Shown piece by piece: positions 6,810-14,892 of a stretch of 22,183 nucleotides of DNA. Position numbers and translations under genes: made by a program. Numbering within the stretch: position 1 is the first letter of the stretch; every line of letters begins with the position of its first letter. The notes below the pieces were generated by a model that saw nothing but the letters and a program-made list of their open reading frames with translations, was not told the DNA's origin and searched no databases. This DNA comes from JBNJEM01 sp051745935 (lineage in GTDB: Bacteria; Planctomycetota; Planctomycetia; Pirellulales; Pirellulaceae): assembly GCA_051745935.1 (NCBI GenBank), contig JBNJEM010000051.1, positions 1 through 22,183 on the forward strand, read 5' to 3'.

Positions 6810-9470
6810 CTAATCGCGCCGGCGGCTGGCGATCACCAAGCTTTTTTCCGCTCTCCAACGGCGCCAAAACACGAGCGCGCCCACGACCACCGCCGGGATC
6901 GGCGGGAGCCATACCGCCCAGAACTGGACCTTGGACTGCAGTGCTTGTCGCTGCCGCTCGGTTTCGGACCGGATTTCACGGAGCTGGCTCTCCTTGCGTT
7001 GCTCGATTTGCGCCTCGGCCAAACTGAGCCGCTGCTGTTCGGCTTCTTGTGCCTGCCTCAACATTTGCCGTTTCGCGATCGGATCCAGACTTTCGTCTTC
7101 CTCGATTTCCTTCACGCGCCCAGTCAGCTGCTCGCGCCGTTTTTCCAGCTCCGCTTCCGCTTCTTGGTCGGCGTCCTTCTTGGCCTGGTTGGCATCCTCC
7201 AAGAACTGCCGGTACCGCGACTCCAATCGCGTCAGCGTACGATGCCGGACGCGCCGGCTACGAAGGTCGATAAACGTCGTGTCCCCGGCCAGCTTGTCGA
7301 CGGCATTGAGCACGAAGGTCACGTTGTCGAACTGCATGTCGAGGTTGCCAAGGTTTCGTTCCTGGAAGAAGAAATCGGAGATCATGTCGACGTCGGCGAC
7401 GAAGATCGCGTTACGTTCGGCGTCTGGTTCCTCCGACGTGATGCTGGCGGCGAGATGATGCACCCGAGTGTCCATTTGCCGGAACGGGTTCCGCTTCGGG
7501 TTGGCCGCCATCTGCATGGTCATGAAGTTGAACCCTCTGTCATCCACGAACTCCTCCCACTCGAGCAGTCCGGAGGTGTTTCCCGTGGACAAAAGGGGCT
7601 TGAACCGCGTGCTGCCTCGAGACGTGTCTTTTTCAACGGTTCCCGAATAAATGGCCACCAGCTCTTGCAGTTCCCGGGTGATCACGCTGTCCGGGTTAAA
7701 CGCCTCGTCGTTTCCACTATCGCGGGTCACGAAAACGTACTCCGCCGGAACCATTCCCAATTCCGGATGCGGATTGTACTCATCAAAGACCACGCGGTCG
7801 TATTTCCAGTGGACACCGAGGGCGTTGAGCAGCGACGTCGCTCGCCCACCGTCCGCCTTCTGTTCCGGCTGTTGCTGGTTCATCATGCCCATCTGCCCGC
7901 CGGGGGGCGGTTTCGGTTGGCGCGGCGCGTTGGTTACCCCAAAGCCACTGCTAAACGCCAGCGGGAAGGGGTCGTCAAAGACCAAAACCGGCTTACCCGA
8001 TTCCACGTAGGCAACGAGATTCTCCATTTCCGGCGCGGTGAGCGACGAGGGCATCGCCGCCAACAGCACATCGAACCGCTCCGCCTCAATCTCGCTCGCC
8101 GGAGACACCGGCTCAACGTTGTATTGCTTTTTCAATTCCGTGACGATTTGCCATTCGCGGCCCCCGCCACCACCACTCATCAAGCTGGCATCGGTGTTCA
8201 GGATACCAACCGTGTACCGCTGCTCATCCGACACCGTTTGAACCGACCGCGTCAACTCATATTCAATCGGCAACCCTTTGCCGAAGAAGGGCGCAACGAC
8301 ACTATCGTAACTGCTGATGAACACCGCGCCGAGGTAGACGTCCACTTCGGATCGCCGCCCCTCCTCTTCCGCCATGACGGTCACCGGCTCAATGCCAAAC
8401 CGCCGCGCTTCCTCCGCTTCCACGCTGAACGGCGTCACGTCCACATAGCGAACCTGGACATTCTTTCCCGCCCGTTCGTCGAACTGGCGAAGCAGGCCGA
8501 TCAGTCGCTTCCGGGTGTGGACGTATTCGCGCGGCACCTCGGGGCTGAGGAACGCTTGAATCTCGATGGGACGGTCCGCTTCCAGCCCGTCCAGAATTTG
8601 TCTGGTCACCGGAGAAAGGCTGAACAAATCCTCCGACGTGGCATCGACGCGAACCGCCGCGTAGCCGGCCCAAGCCGTCACGCAGATTAGGACAACCGCC
8701 AAACTGACCGTCCGCACCGCGTATTGCGTTTCCATGCCAGCCCGCCGCGTGGCGCTCCAATGCCGCCTGGTCATCAGCACCAGGTTCAGGTAGAGCATGA
8801 AGACCGTGAAGCCGGCGAAGTAGAGCAGCGCGGCTATCGGAATCACTCCCATGCCGAAGTCGCGAAACTGTTCGTGCAAACTCAGGCCTTCAAAGAACCT
8901 CCGAAGCCCCACCAGCTCGCCAATGTACCCGATAAACACCGGAATGCCGCACACGATCACCCCGATGACAAAGGCGACGGTTATGCTGGTCGTCAGAATC
9001 GAAGCCACCATGCCGGCACTGAGCAGCGCCGCCCCCGCCAGCCAATATCCCAAGTACGTGGTGCAGATCAAGCCCCAATCCGGGTTTCCCAGAAAGGCCA
9101 ACACGAACAAATGAGCCATCGAAAACAGCAGGGCCACCGTATAGACGGCCAGCACGGAAAGATACTTACCCATCAGGATCTCGAGATCGGTGGCCGGCAG
9201 CGTGAACAACAATTCATCCGTGCTCAACTTCCGCTCGTCCGCCCACACGCTCATGGTGATCGCCGGTATGAAAAACAGCAGCAACAAGGGATACCACTGC
9301 GTCAATTGATCCAGACTCGGTTCATTGGCGGTGAAAAAGCGGGCATTGAATGCCATCGCCCCAAACGCGACCACGAAGACCACGATAAACAGGTAACCCA
9401 GCACGCCGGAAAAATAGCTGGCGAAGTTGCGCCGAAAAATCGGCAAGATAACTTTAGATCGAAGCGTCAT
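6810..9470 (-). CDS. ABC-2 permease fused to GldG-like auxiliary protein
   Basis: An 886-aa membrane protein joins a GldF-type ABC-2 permease (about residues 1-245, six predicted TM helices, with the cytoplasmic segment WADERKLSTDELLFTLP) to a GldG-like ABC_transp_aux domain. The second part starts with a TM helix near 255-275 and the typical DLFSLSPVTRQIL, and continues through the extracytoplasmic GldG domain to about 740. A long charged coiled coil (about 745-845) and a final TM helix (about 850-868) end the chain. In Flavobacterium GldF and GldG are separate proteins; here they are one. A Pro/Gly/Gln-rich insertion lies near 500-525. It pairs with the ATPase encoded 59 bases upstream. It most likely acts as an envelope ABC complex; the substrate is unknown, and gliding should not be assumed. 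Confidence 0.87.
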   Translation of the reverse strand: MTLRSKVILPIFRRNFASYFSGVLGYLFIVVFVVAFGAMAFNARFFTANEPSLDQLTQWYPLLLLFFIPAITMSVWADERKLSTDELLFTLPATDLEILMGKYLSVLAVYTVALLFSMAHLFVLAFLGNPDWGLICTTYLGYWLAGAALLSAGMVASILTTSITVAFVIGVIVCGIPVFIGYIGELVGLRRFFEGLSLHEQFRDFGMGVIPIAALLYFAGFTVFMLYLNLVLMTRRHWSATRRAGMETQYAVRTVSLAVVLICVTAWAGYAAVRVDATSEDLFSLSPVTRQILDGLEADRPIEIQAFLSPEVPREYVHTRKRLIGLLRQFDERAGKNVQVRYVDVTPFSVEAEEARRFGIEPVTVMAEEEGRRSEVDVYLGAVFISSYDSVVAPFFGKGLPIEYELTRSVQTVSDEQRYTVGILNTDASLMSGGGGGREWQIVTELKKQYNVEPVSPASEIEAERFDVLLAAMPSSLTAPEMENLVAYVESGKPVLVFDDPFPLAFSSGFGVTNAPRQPKPPPGGQMGMMNQQQPEQKADGGRATSLLNALGVHWKYDRVVFDEYNPHPELGMVPAEYVFVTRDSGNDEAFNPDSVITRELQELVAIYSGTVEKDTSRGSTRFKPLLSTGNTSGLLEWEEFVDDRGFNFMTMQMAANPKRNPFRQMDTRVHHLAASITSEEPDAERNAIFVADVDMISDFFFQERNLGNLDMQFDNVTFVLNAVDKLAGDTTFIDLRSRRVRHRTLTRLESRYRQFLEDANQAKKDADQEAEAELEKRREQLTGRVKEIEEDESLDPIAKRQMLRQAQEAEQQRLSLAEAQIEQRKESQLREIRSETERQRQALQSKVQFWAVWLPPIPAVVVGALVFWRRWRAEKSLVIASRRRD

Positions 9471-9484
9471 TCCGTATGTCCCTT

Positions 9485-9547
9485 TTCGCTAGACAGGCGC
9501 TACAGTCGTCCCCTTTTCATGCCGTTTCGCTAGACAGCCGCCACGGT
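9485..9547 (-). repeat. Partial duplication of the ATPase gene 3' end
   Basis: The last codons and stop of the ATPase gene (9525-9547) recur 40 bases downstream at 9485-9507 with three or four differences. The second copy also reads Val-Ala-Pro-Val-stop in the same sense. This short direct repeat fills most of the gap between ATPase and permease and suggests a small tandem duplication. It carries no extra gene. Confidence 0.7.
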
Positions 9548-10282
9548 CAGTTCTCGGAATTTCTGTTCCATGGCGGTTCCTTCCGTCCCTAGCTCCTCGC
9601 GCGGGCCATCAAATACCAAGCCGCCCTCGCTAATCACGATGACACGGTCGCAAACCGCATGGACCTCTTGCAAAATGTGCGTCGACAACATGACCGCCTT
9701 GGTTTTACCCAGCTTCCGTATCAAGTCCCGCACCCCTTGCACCTGATTCGGATCGAGCCCGCTGGTCGGCTCGTCCAAAATCAGTACGTCGGGATCGTGC
9801 AACAGGGCATGGGCCATCCCCACCCGCTGCCGGTAACCACGAGAAAGCTTGGCAATGGCCTTGCCCCAGACTTCCGCCAGCCCACAATGGGTCAGGACGT
9901 AGTCCAGCCGCTCGTTCAATTGATCTGGCGCCATCAACCGGGCTTGGCCGGCATACTTGAGAAACGATTCCGGCGTCATCTCCGGATAAAGAGGCCCGTT
10001 CTCCGGCAGATACCCCAGAATCTCCGCTGCCTGGAGCCGCTGTGTCAAGACGTCAAAGCCGCCGATGCGGGCTTCCCCCGAGCTGGGAGCCAGATAGCCG
10101 GTCAACATCTTCATCGTCGTCGACTTCCCGGCTCCGTTCGGCCCCACGAAGGCACACACCTCCCCACGCGGCACCGAAAACGTCACATCGCGAACCGCCG
10201 CGAACTGACCATAAAACTTGCTCAGGCCCGCTGACTCAATCATTGGCTTGCTGTCGGTAGTTTTGTTCGGCATCTCGTCCAC
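9530..10282 (-). CDS. ABC transporter ATPase (GldA/NatA-like)
   Basis: This is the cytoplasmic ATP-binding subunit that would energise the fused permease encoded downstream. Walker A GPNGAGKST (47-55), Q-loop in GYLPENGPLYPEM, signature LSRGYRQRVG, Walker B VLILDEPTSGLD and H-loop STHIL are all present. The LSxGY signature and the PENGPLY segment are typical of the GldA/NatA exporter class. It has 250 aa, a normal length. I chose the GTG at 10282 because GGAGGT lies 4 bases upstream; the in-frame ATG at 10273 is less well placed. It is the first gene of the minus-strand unit, followed by the GldF-GldG fusion and DUF4340 genes. Confidence 0.92.
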   Translation of the reverse strand: MDEMPNKTTDSKPMIESAGLSKFYGQFAAVRDVTFSVPRGEVCAFVGPNGAGKSTTMKMLTGYLAPSSGEARIGGFDVLTQRLQAAEILGYLPENGPLYPEMTPESFLKYAGQARLMAPDQLNERLDYVLTHCGLAEVWGKAIAKLSRGYRQRVGMAHALLHDPDVLILDEPTSGLDPNQVQGVRDLIRKLGKTKAVMLSTHILQEVHAVCDRVIVISEGGLVFDGPREELGTEGTAMEQKFRELTVAAV

Positions 10283-10394
10283 CTAGACCTCCGTTTTGCT
10301 CTTTCAACTGTTCGCAATCACGGCAGCTAAACGGCCCCCAAACCGGGCGCCTCGGATTCGTATACGCATCAACTCACCCACCTGGTCCACTCGA

Positions 10395-10421
10395 CGCCCG
10401 TTTCGTTCACCGAAACGGGCG
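10395..10421. other. Perfect 11-bp hairpin upstream of the ABC unit
   Basis: CGCCCGTTTCG (10395-10405) pairs perfectly with CGAAACGGGCG (10411-10421) around the loop TTCAC. In minus-strand RNA the loop reads GUGAA, and the hairpin would lie about 110 bases before the ATPase start. It is not followed by a U-run in either direction. The loop is the same as in the hairpins of the right-edge 67-bp repeat. Confidence 0.7.
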
Positions 10422-10520
10422 CGTCCCCGCCACCGCTTGGCACTCAATACGGGAAGGAGCGATGGAATACTCGATGCCTGCTCGCCAGCGATTTCCCCCG
10501 GATGCCCCTCGGAGCCCCCC

Positions 10521-10620
10521 GTAGCACCCGAGAACCCGTAGCACCCGAGAACCCGTAGCACCCGAGAACCCGTAGCACCCGAGAACCCGTAGCACCCGAG
10601 AACCCGTAGCACCCGAGAAC
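10521..10620. repeat. 17-bp minisatellite, about six units
   Basis: Units of GTAGCACCCGAGAACCC start at 10521, 10538, 10555, 10572, 10589 and 10606; the last is truncated. The copies are identical. The array lies about 240 bases upstream of the ATPase start. The period is not a multiple of three, which together with the lack of conserved features argues against coding. Confidence 0.95.
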
Positions 10621-11225
10621 TGGCCCGCGTCTCAAACAAGCAGCACGTTCAGGCCCATATGGTTTGGCCCATATAATTTGGTTTGTCGCGGCTGAGGCGA
10701 GCCGCCCCCACGTGGACTTCCCGGTCGAAGCCCGCCTCGTGCAATCACTTGCCTTCCCAGCCCCATTTCGCGGGGGAAAGCCCGGCGTGGCGCCTCTGCA
10801 TCGCCCCGGCCCTCGCCGTTCTCCCGAACCCGAGGGACTCCGCAGTGACGATACAACGTCTGGGGAGACAACAATGCGCACACCCAATGCATGATGTCGG
10901 TAGGAATAGGCAATTATGCAATGTCGGTAAGTAGAATTCAACCTCCGGTACAACCTTTTTTCGATTAACGGGGCGAGTCGGAGTCGCAACCGTCCCATCT
11001 GGGAAGATGTCCCTTGGGAAAATGCCGTTGCCGCCCCGATCTGGGTGCGTGCCTTGTTTGCCGCACGTGAGCGGGGGCGCTTGCCGTCCGCTAGAGGAAT
11101 GCGCCATGATATAAGCTCGTGGCCCGTCGACCTCTGGCCGTGCCGTTAACGGGCCGCGTACTCCCGGCGGCCTCGGACGGGCTAGTTTGCCGCACACACG
11201 TGAATGGATCCGCTTTTTCTCCGGC

Positions 11226-11255
11226 TTGTGAGCCGCACCGCATGCCATGTAGAAT
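11226..11255 (+). promoter_or_regulatory. Putative sigma70-type promoter of the oxidoreductase
   Basis: TTGTGA (11226-11231) and TAGAAT (11250-11255) are separated by 18 bases. They match the -35 consensus at 4 of 6 and the -10 consensus at 5 of 6 positions. The promoter sits about 75 bases before the ATG at 11331, on the correct strand. Only sequence similarity supports it. Confidence 0.35.
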
Positions 11256-11279
11256 GCGTCACGCTTGCGGGAGGTAATC

Positions 11280-11321
11280 GTGAGCGCCGTTTCCCGGCCT
11301 GCTATCCGACCGAGGGAGTGA
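11280..11321 (+). CDS. Possible 13-codon leader peptide
   Basis: A GTG at 11280 is preceded by a strong Shine-Dalgarno (GGGAGGT at 11268-11274) and opens a 13-codon frame ending in TGA at 11319-11321, nine bases before the oxidoreductase ATG. The peptide (roughly VSAVSRPAIRPRE) has four Arg or Pro pairs but no clear attenuation motif. It may couple translation to the next gene. It could also be chance, since such short frames are common; the good ribosome site is the main argument. Confidence 0.25.
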   Translation: MSAVSRPAIRPRE

Positions 11322-11330
11322 ACAATCGTC

Positions 11331-12512
11331 ATGAAAAAGAAAACGGTACGCGCCGGCCTTGTCGGGGCCGGTTTTTCAGCCACCTTTCACTATGAAGCGA
11401 TCCGGAAAGTCCATGGAACCGACGTCGAGGTGGTGGGGGTCTACGCATTGGACCGGGAACAGGCCGCGGACTTCGCGGCCCAGCGGGACATCCGGGCCTA
11501 TGATTCCCTGGAATCACTCCTGGACGACGTCGATGTCATCCACTGCTGCGTGCTGGTCGCCGGCCATGAAGAAGTTGCCATCGCCGCACTCAAACGCGAT
11601 AAGTTCGTCATCGTGGAAAAACCACTCACCGGCTATCTCGGTGACGGAACCGAGGAGTTTCACGGCGATACCTTCCCCAAGCAAGATGCCTTGGACCATG
11701 GCCTGGCCAGTGTCGAACGCATGCTAAAAGCGGAACAAGAAAGTCAAGCCTGCATTCTGTACGCGGAGAACTGGGTGTACGCCCCGTCGATCCAGAAAGA
11801 GCGCGAGGTTCTGGAAAAAACAGGCGCCCAGATCCTCTGGATCCATGGTGAGGAGGCTCATTCCGGCTCCCATAACCCAACCTATGCCTACTGGAAACAC
11901 TCGGGCGGCGGGGTCATGATCGGAAAAGGTTGCCACCCCCTGACCGCGGCGCTGTACCTGAAACGCGTGGAAGGACAAACCCGCGGCGGCGATCCCATTC
12001 GCCCCCGGACCGTCTCCGCCCGCACCCACGCACTCACGCGCATGCCCGGTTTTCGTGACGAGGGCCACATTCGGCGGGATTATTACGATATCGATGATTT
12101 TTCCATGATGCACGTCGTCTTCGAAGACGACACGATCGCCACCGTTTTCGCCTCGGATATCATCCTGGGCGGGATACATAATTGGCTGGAGGTGGCCGCG
12201 AATAACCATCGCACCCTCTGTAATATCAACCCGAATACGGCCATGCAGGTCTATAATCCCGCGGAAGCTAATTTCAGCGATATCTACACCGTGGAAAAAA
12301 TCGGTACCAAACAGGGATGGACGAACTTGCCTCCCGATGAGGACTGGTTCACCGGATACCCGCAGGAAATTGAGGCCTTTTACCGTAGCGTCGCGTATCA
12401 AGAGCCCGTGGAAAGCGACAGTCACCTGGCCGCCGATTCGATCTCGACCATCTATAGCGCGTACCTTTCGGCCGAACGAAAAGGCGCCGAAGTGGACGTG
12501 CGGGTCTACTGA
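11331..12512 (+). CDS. Gfo/Idh/MocA family oxidoreductase
   Basis: This is an NAD(P)-dependent oxidoreductase of the Gfo/Idh/MocA family, which acts on sugars, inositols or related hydroxy compounds in the cytoplasm. The N-terminal Rossmann fold shows GLVGAGFSA (9-17), and the family motif EKP is at 96-98. The substrate-side motif appears as GGGVMIGKGCH with His202; the Asp usually found four residues before this His is Gly here. It has 393 aa and the ATG at 11331, with a GAGGGAG ribosome site about 12 bases upstream. Its substrate cannot be read from sequence. The UroD-like gene follows 142 bases later on the same strand, with one 100-bp element between them. Confidence 0.9.
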   Translation: MKKKTVRAGLVGAGFSATFHYEAIRKVHGTDVEVVGVYALDREQAADFAAQRDIRAYDSLESLLDDVDVIHCCVLVAGHEEVAIAALKRDKFVIVEKPLTGYLGDGTEEFHGDTFPKQDALDHGLASVERMLKAEQESQACILYAENWVYAPSIQKEREVLEKTGAQILWIHGEEAHSGSHNPTYAYWKHSGGGVMIGKGCHPLTAALYLKRVEGQTRGGDPIRPRTVSARTHALTRMPGFRDEGHIRRDYYDIDDFSMMHVVFEDDTIATVFASDIILGGIHNWLEVAANNHRTLCNINPNTAMQVYNPAEANFSDIYTVEKIGTKQGWTNLPPDEDWFTGYPQEIEAFYRSVAYQEPVESDSHLAADSISTIYSAYLSAERKGAEVDVRVY

Positions 12513-12528
12513 ACGAACCGTCCTATAT

Positions 12529-12628
12529 TTCAGGCGGTCGGATTTGTCCGGGTGGAACGTTGCCCGACGCAAGCCGTCCTCCCGTTGGTCGGACTCGCGG
12601 CGGGGAAAGTCATTCGCGACCGGTACAT
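12529..12628 (+). repeat. 100-bp interspersed element, copy B
   Basis: This copy begins 17 bases after the oxidoreductase stop and ends 26 bases before the UroD-like start, so it fills almost the whole intercistronic gap. The outer stem CGGTCG/CGACCG is intact, and ATAT flanks both ends. Its orientation matches the genes. Confidence 0.9.
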
Positions 12629-12654
12629 ATTGTCCGCAACCTCGGAGTAATGGC

Positions 12655-13683
12655 ATGACAAACGAACAGTGGGAATTGCTACTGGAAATCATCGGTGGGG
12701 CGGACGTGGATCCTTTGCCCATCGGGTTTATCGTCGACAGCCCCTGGCTCCCCCCCTGGGCCGGCATGACCATGATGGACTATTACGCCAGCGAAGAGAT
12801 GTGGTTGCAGTCCAATCTCCAGGTCGTACGCCACTTTCCCGATATCATGTTTCTGCCCGGCTTTTGGGCGGAATGGGGCATGTGCACCGAGCCGGCCAGT
12901 TTCGGCGCGAAATGTGTCTTCCACGAAAATGATTTTCCGTTTGCCGAACCCGTCTCCAGCGACCTCGCTCAACTAGCCGCGCTCGACGTGCCCGACCCTC
13001 GCCAGCACGGCCTGACCCCCTTCGTGCTCAAACGACTCGGCCACTCGCGTCAGCGGATTGAAGAGGCCGGGCATTCGATCAAGTTCGCCGTGGCTCGCGG
13101 GCCCCTCAACATCGCCGGCTTCCTTTCCGGTAACACCGAAATGTTGATCGGCATGAAAGTCCAACCCGAGCTGGTGCGCGCATTGCTGGACAAAGTGACC
13201 GCGTTTTTGGTCGATTGGATCCAGGTCCAAGCGGAAACGTTCCCCACAATCGACGGCGTATTAATCCTGGACGATCTCGTCGGGTTCCTGGGCAAAGAGG
13301 ATTTCGAACAGTTCGCCAAGCCCTACTTGAAACAAGTCTTCGCGGCCATTGACAGCCGCGTTCGCTTTTTCCACAACGACGCCCGCGGAGAGGTCTGCGC
13401 GCCGCAGCTGGCGGACATCGGCGTGAATCTGTTCAATTTCGCGTTTGAACATTCCATGTCCGACATGCGGCAGTGGGTCGGGGACCAGGTCACCCTGCTC
13501 GGCAATATCCCCCCCCGCGACATATTGGCTCAGGGAACCCCCGACGACGTGCGGGCCGCCGTTCGCCATCTCCTGGAAGAACTGTCCGATCGCCGCCGCG
13601 TTATCCTCTCCTGTGGCGGCGGAACCCCTCCCGGCGTGCCCACCGAAAACATCGAGGCCATGCGCGAGGCGGTCGGTAAGTGA
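12655..13683 (+). CDS. Uroporphyrinogen decarboxylase (UroD/MtaA) family protein
   Basis: This belongs to the UroD-like superfamily that includes the heme enzyme HemE and corrinoid-linked methyltransferases such as MtaA and CmuA. Recognisable parts are GVLILDDLVGFL, the FHNDARG block (His240), GNIPPRDILAQGTPDDVR, and the C-terminal SCGGGTPPGVPTENI (Cys320). MtaA-type enzymes bind zinc through His-x-Cys plus a distant Cys. Here the pattern is His240-Asn-Asp242 and Cys320, so the first Cys is Asp. It lacks obvious HemE N-terminal signatures, so a housekeeping heme role is unlikely. It has 342 aa and ATG 12655, with CGGAG seven bases upstream. It follows a Gfo/Idh gene, which suggests shared catabolism of an unknown, perhaps methylated or sugar-derived, substrate. 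Confidence 0.8.
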   Translation: MTNEQWELLLEIIGGADVDPLPIGFIVDSPWLPPWAGMTMMDYYASEEMWLQSNLQVVRHFPDIMFLPGFWAEWGMCTEPASFGAKCVFHENDFPFAEPVSSDLAQLAALDVPDPRQHGLTPFVLKRLGHSRQRIEEAGHSIKFAVARGPLNIAGFLSGNTEMLIGMKVQPELVRALLDKVTAFLVDWIQVQAETFPTIDGVLILDDLVGFLGKEDFEQFAKPYLKQVFAAIDSRVRFFHNDARGEVCAPQLADIGVNLFNFAFEHSMSDMRQWVGDQVTLLGNIPPRDILAQGTPDDVRAAVRHLLEELSDRRRVILSCGGGTPPGVPTENIEAMREAVGK

Positions 13684-13723
13684 TCCGCACGCTGGCGTGC
13701 GGCGTTCGTTGCCAAGAGGATTT

Positions 13724-13835
13724 GAAGACAGGAAGATTTGAAGACAGGAAGATTTGAAGACAGGAAGATTTGAAGACAGGAAGATTTGAAGACAGGAAGA
13801 TTTGAAGACGGGAAGATTTGAAGACGGGAAGATTT
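13724..13835. repeat. 16-bp minisatellite, seven units
   Basis: Seven tandem copies of GAAGACAGGAAGATTT start at 13724 and repeat every 16 bases. The last two share an A-to-G change (GAAGACGGG), and a partial unit precedes the array. It begins 40 bases after the UroD-like stop. It contains no open gene with family similarity. Confidence 0.95.
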
Positions 13836-13943
13836 GAAACGAGATAACAGACAATCACCGCTGAGCGACCGATTTTTGTCGGCTCACACGCCCCGACCCG
13901 TCACGGCAGCTTCCGACCACATCCGGCGGCACGGGGAATAACT

Positions 13944-14044
13944 TTCAGCCGGTCGGCTCCGTCCGGGTGGAAAGCTGCCCGACCCAGGGCGTCCTCCCCC
14001 TTGATCAGACTCGCGGCGGACAAAGTCATCCGCGACCGGTCTAC
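13944..14044 (+). repeat. 100-bp interspersed element, copy C
   Basis: The fifth family member has one inserted base near 14010 and several substitutions, but the outer CGGTCG/CGACCG stem and the inner GCGGA/TCCGC hairpin are intact. It is the only copy not located between two + strand genes; the next gene is the convergent mraZ. Confidence 0.85.
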
Positions 14045-14418
14045 ACCTTAATCCAGCTCTGTTACAAAGGAAACGGCCCGGGGCGCGTCCATGCACCCCA
14101 TGAGCGGGCCGAACCAGCAACGGAGGAACGCTACGGGACGTCCACAACGATGCAGTTCGCGGTCGGAAACGTCTTGTTTCCGCGCCCGCGAAGACGACGC
14201 GCCCGCTGAACGGGCACGGGGTTGGTCAGCCTGTGGCCGTGGACTGAACAACCTGTCTTCGCTCGCCGCGAACCAAGGACGTACATCGCTTTTACCGAGC
14301 AAACGTCGGCGGTGTTTTCCGTTCGAATCTCTTTCTCTTTCCTTTCAACCGGTAACCAGTCTGTCCACGGTGCCCGGCACGCGTCCAAACTTTTCGCTCT
14401 CCGGGCCCAACATCACCA

Positions 14419-14871
14419 CTATTGAGGGGGCTTCGGGGCTCGGAAAGCACGCTCCGCGATGTCATCGTAGAACGGTTGTTTTTCGGACAGATATGCCTCC
14501 CACTGGCTCCGCTCCCAAATCTCCATGTGGTCGCGCACGCCAATCAACATGATTTCCTTGCCCGGGGGCAATAGACTGCCCAAATGGGCGGGAATACGCA
14601 CGCGACCATGACTGTCGATTTCCACGCGGTGAGCTTGAGCATAGAACAGGCGGCCGAATGCCCGGGTGTCCTGGGCCGTTGGCGAGCCCTGCTCCAGTTG
14701 CTCACCCAATTTCAAAAATGATTGCTCCGTGTACAACACCAGCGATCCATCCGTTCCAGGCGCCATGTACAAAACCGTGCACTGGGCCTCTCCCAGCACG
14801 TCGCGAATGGGCTTGGGGAGTGCGAATCGGTACTTGTTGTCCAGGTTTCGTGGAAAGCTGCCAGTGAGCAA
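14419..14871 (-). CDS. mraZ: Transcriptional regulator MraZ
   Basis: MraZ is a DNA-binding regulator with two SpoVT-AbrB-like half domains that forms a ring and usually controls its own division/cell-wall operon. Both half-domain motifs are visible: GSFPRNLDNKYRFALPKPIR near the N-terminus and HRVEIDSHGRVRIPAHLG in the second half, followed by IMLIGVRDHMEIW. I chose the TTG at 14871, which gives 150 aa as usual for MraZ and has GGGGGA seven bases upstream. The longer frame to 14976 would run through the operator and promoter. Unusually, no rsmH or other dcw gene lies next to it in this window. The upstream neighbour is a glycosyltransferase on the same strand. Confidence 0.9.
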   Translation of the reverse strand: MLTGSFPRNLDNKYRFALPKPIRDVLGEAQCTVLYMAPGTDGSLVLYTEQSFLKLGEQLEQGSPTAQDTRAFGRLFYAQAHRVEIDSHGRVRIPAHLGSLLPPGKEIMLIGVRDHMEIWERSQWEAYLSEKQPFYDDIAERAFRAPKPPQ

Positions 14872-14892
14872 CTCAAGTCCCCCTTCCGCACC

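Larger units (their letters stand above)
10283..11330. other. Long divergent intergenic region with repeats
   Basis: This 1,048-base gap separates the minus-strand ABC unit from the + strand oxidoreductase. In order it holds a perfect hairpin (10395-10421), the 17-bp minisatellite (10521-10620), a short direct repeat (GGCCCATAT at 10652 and again at 10667), about 230 bases of GC-rich sequence with no recognisable feature, a repeated ATGTCGGTA (near 10892 and 10921), and then the promoter and leader sequences of the oxidoreductase. The open frames here encode no recognisable domain. Confidence 0.5.
13684..14418. other. Convergent intergenic region, UroD-like to mraZ
   Basis: This 735-base stretch between two convergent genes starts with the 16-bp minisatellite, then a weak hairpin (TGAG/CTCA and CCGA/TCGG arms within 13862-13886, T-rich loop) that could end the UroD-like transcript. 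Copy C of the 100-bp element follows, and then about 375 bases with no conserved gene. That last part has one GC-rich stem-loop (14199-14217). Downstream of mraZ there is no rsmH, ftsL or ftsI. Confidence 0.5.

Noticed and set aside
6441..8690. A 749-codon open frame on the + strand
   Set aside because: It lies antisense to the GldF-GldG fusion and the start of the DUF4340 gene, both with clear domains. The translation is rich in Arg, His and Pro and has no domain; it is a shadow of GC-rich codon use.
10745..11383. A 212-codon minus-strand frame across the divergent gap
   Set aside because: It overlaps the start of the oxidoreductase gene, shows no family motif and has the composition of non-coding GC-rich DNA.
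12337..12654. N-terminal extension of the UroD-like protein
   Set aside because: It overlaps the end of the oxidoreductase gene and copy B of the repeat; CGGAG before ATG 12655 fits the normal start.
14325..14345. tRNA T-arm-like GTTCGAATC
   Set aside because: The flanking bases do not form the T-arm stem, and no acceptor, D or anticodon arm can be placed around it.
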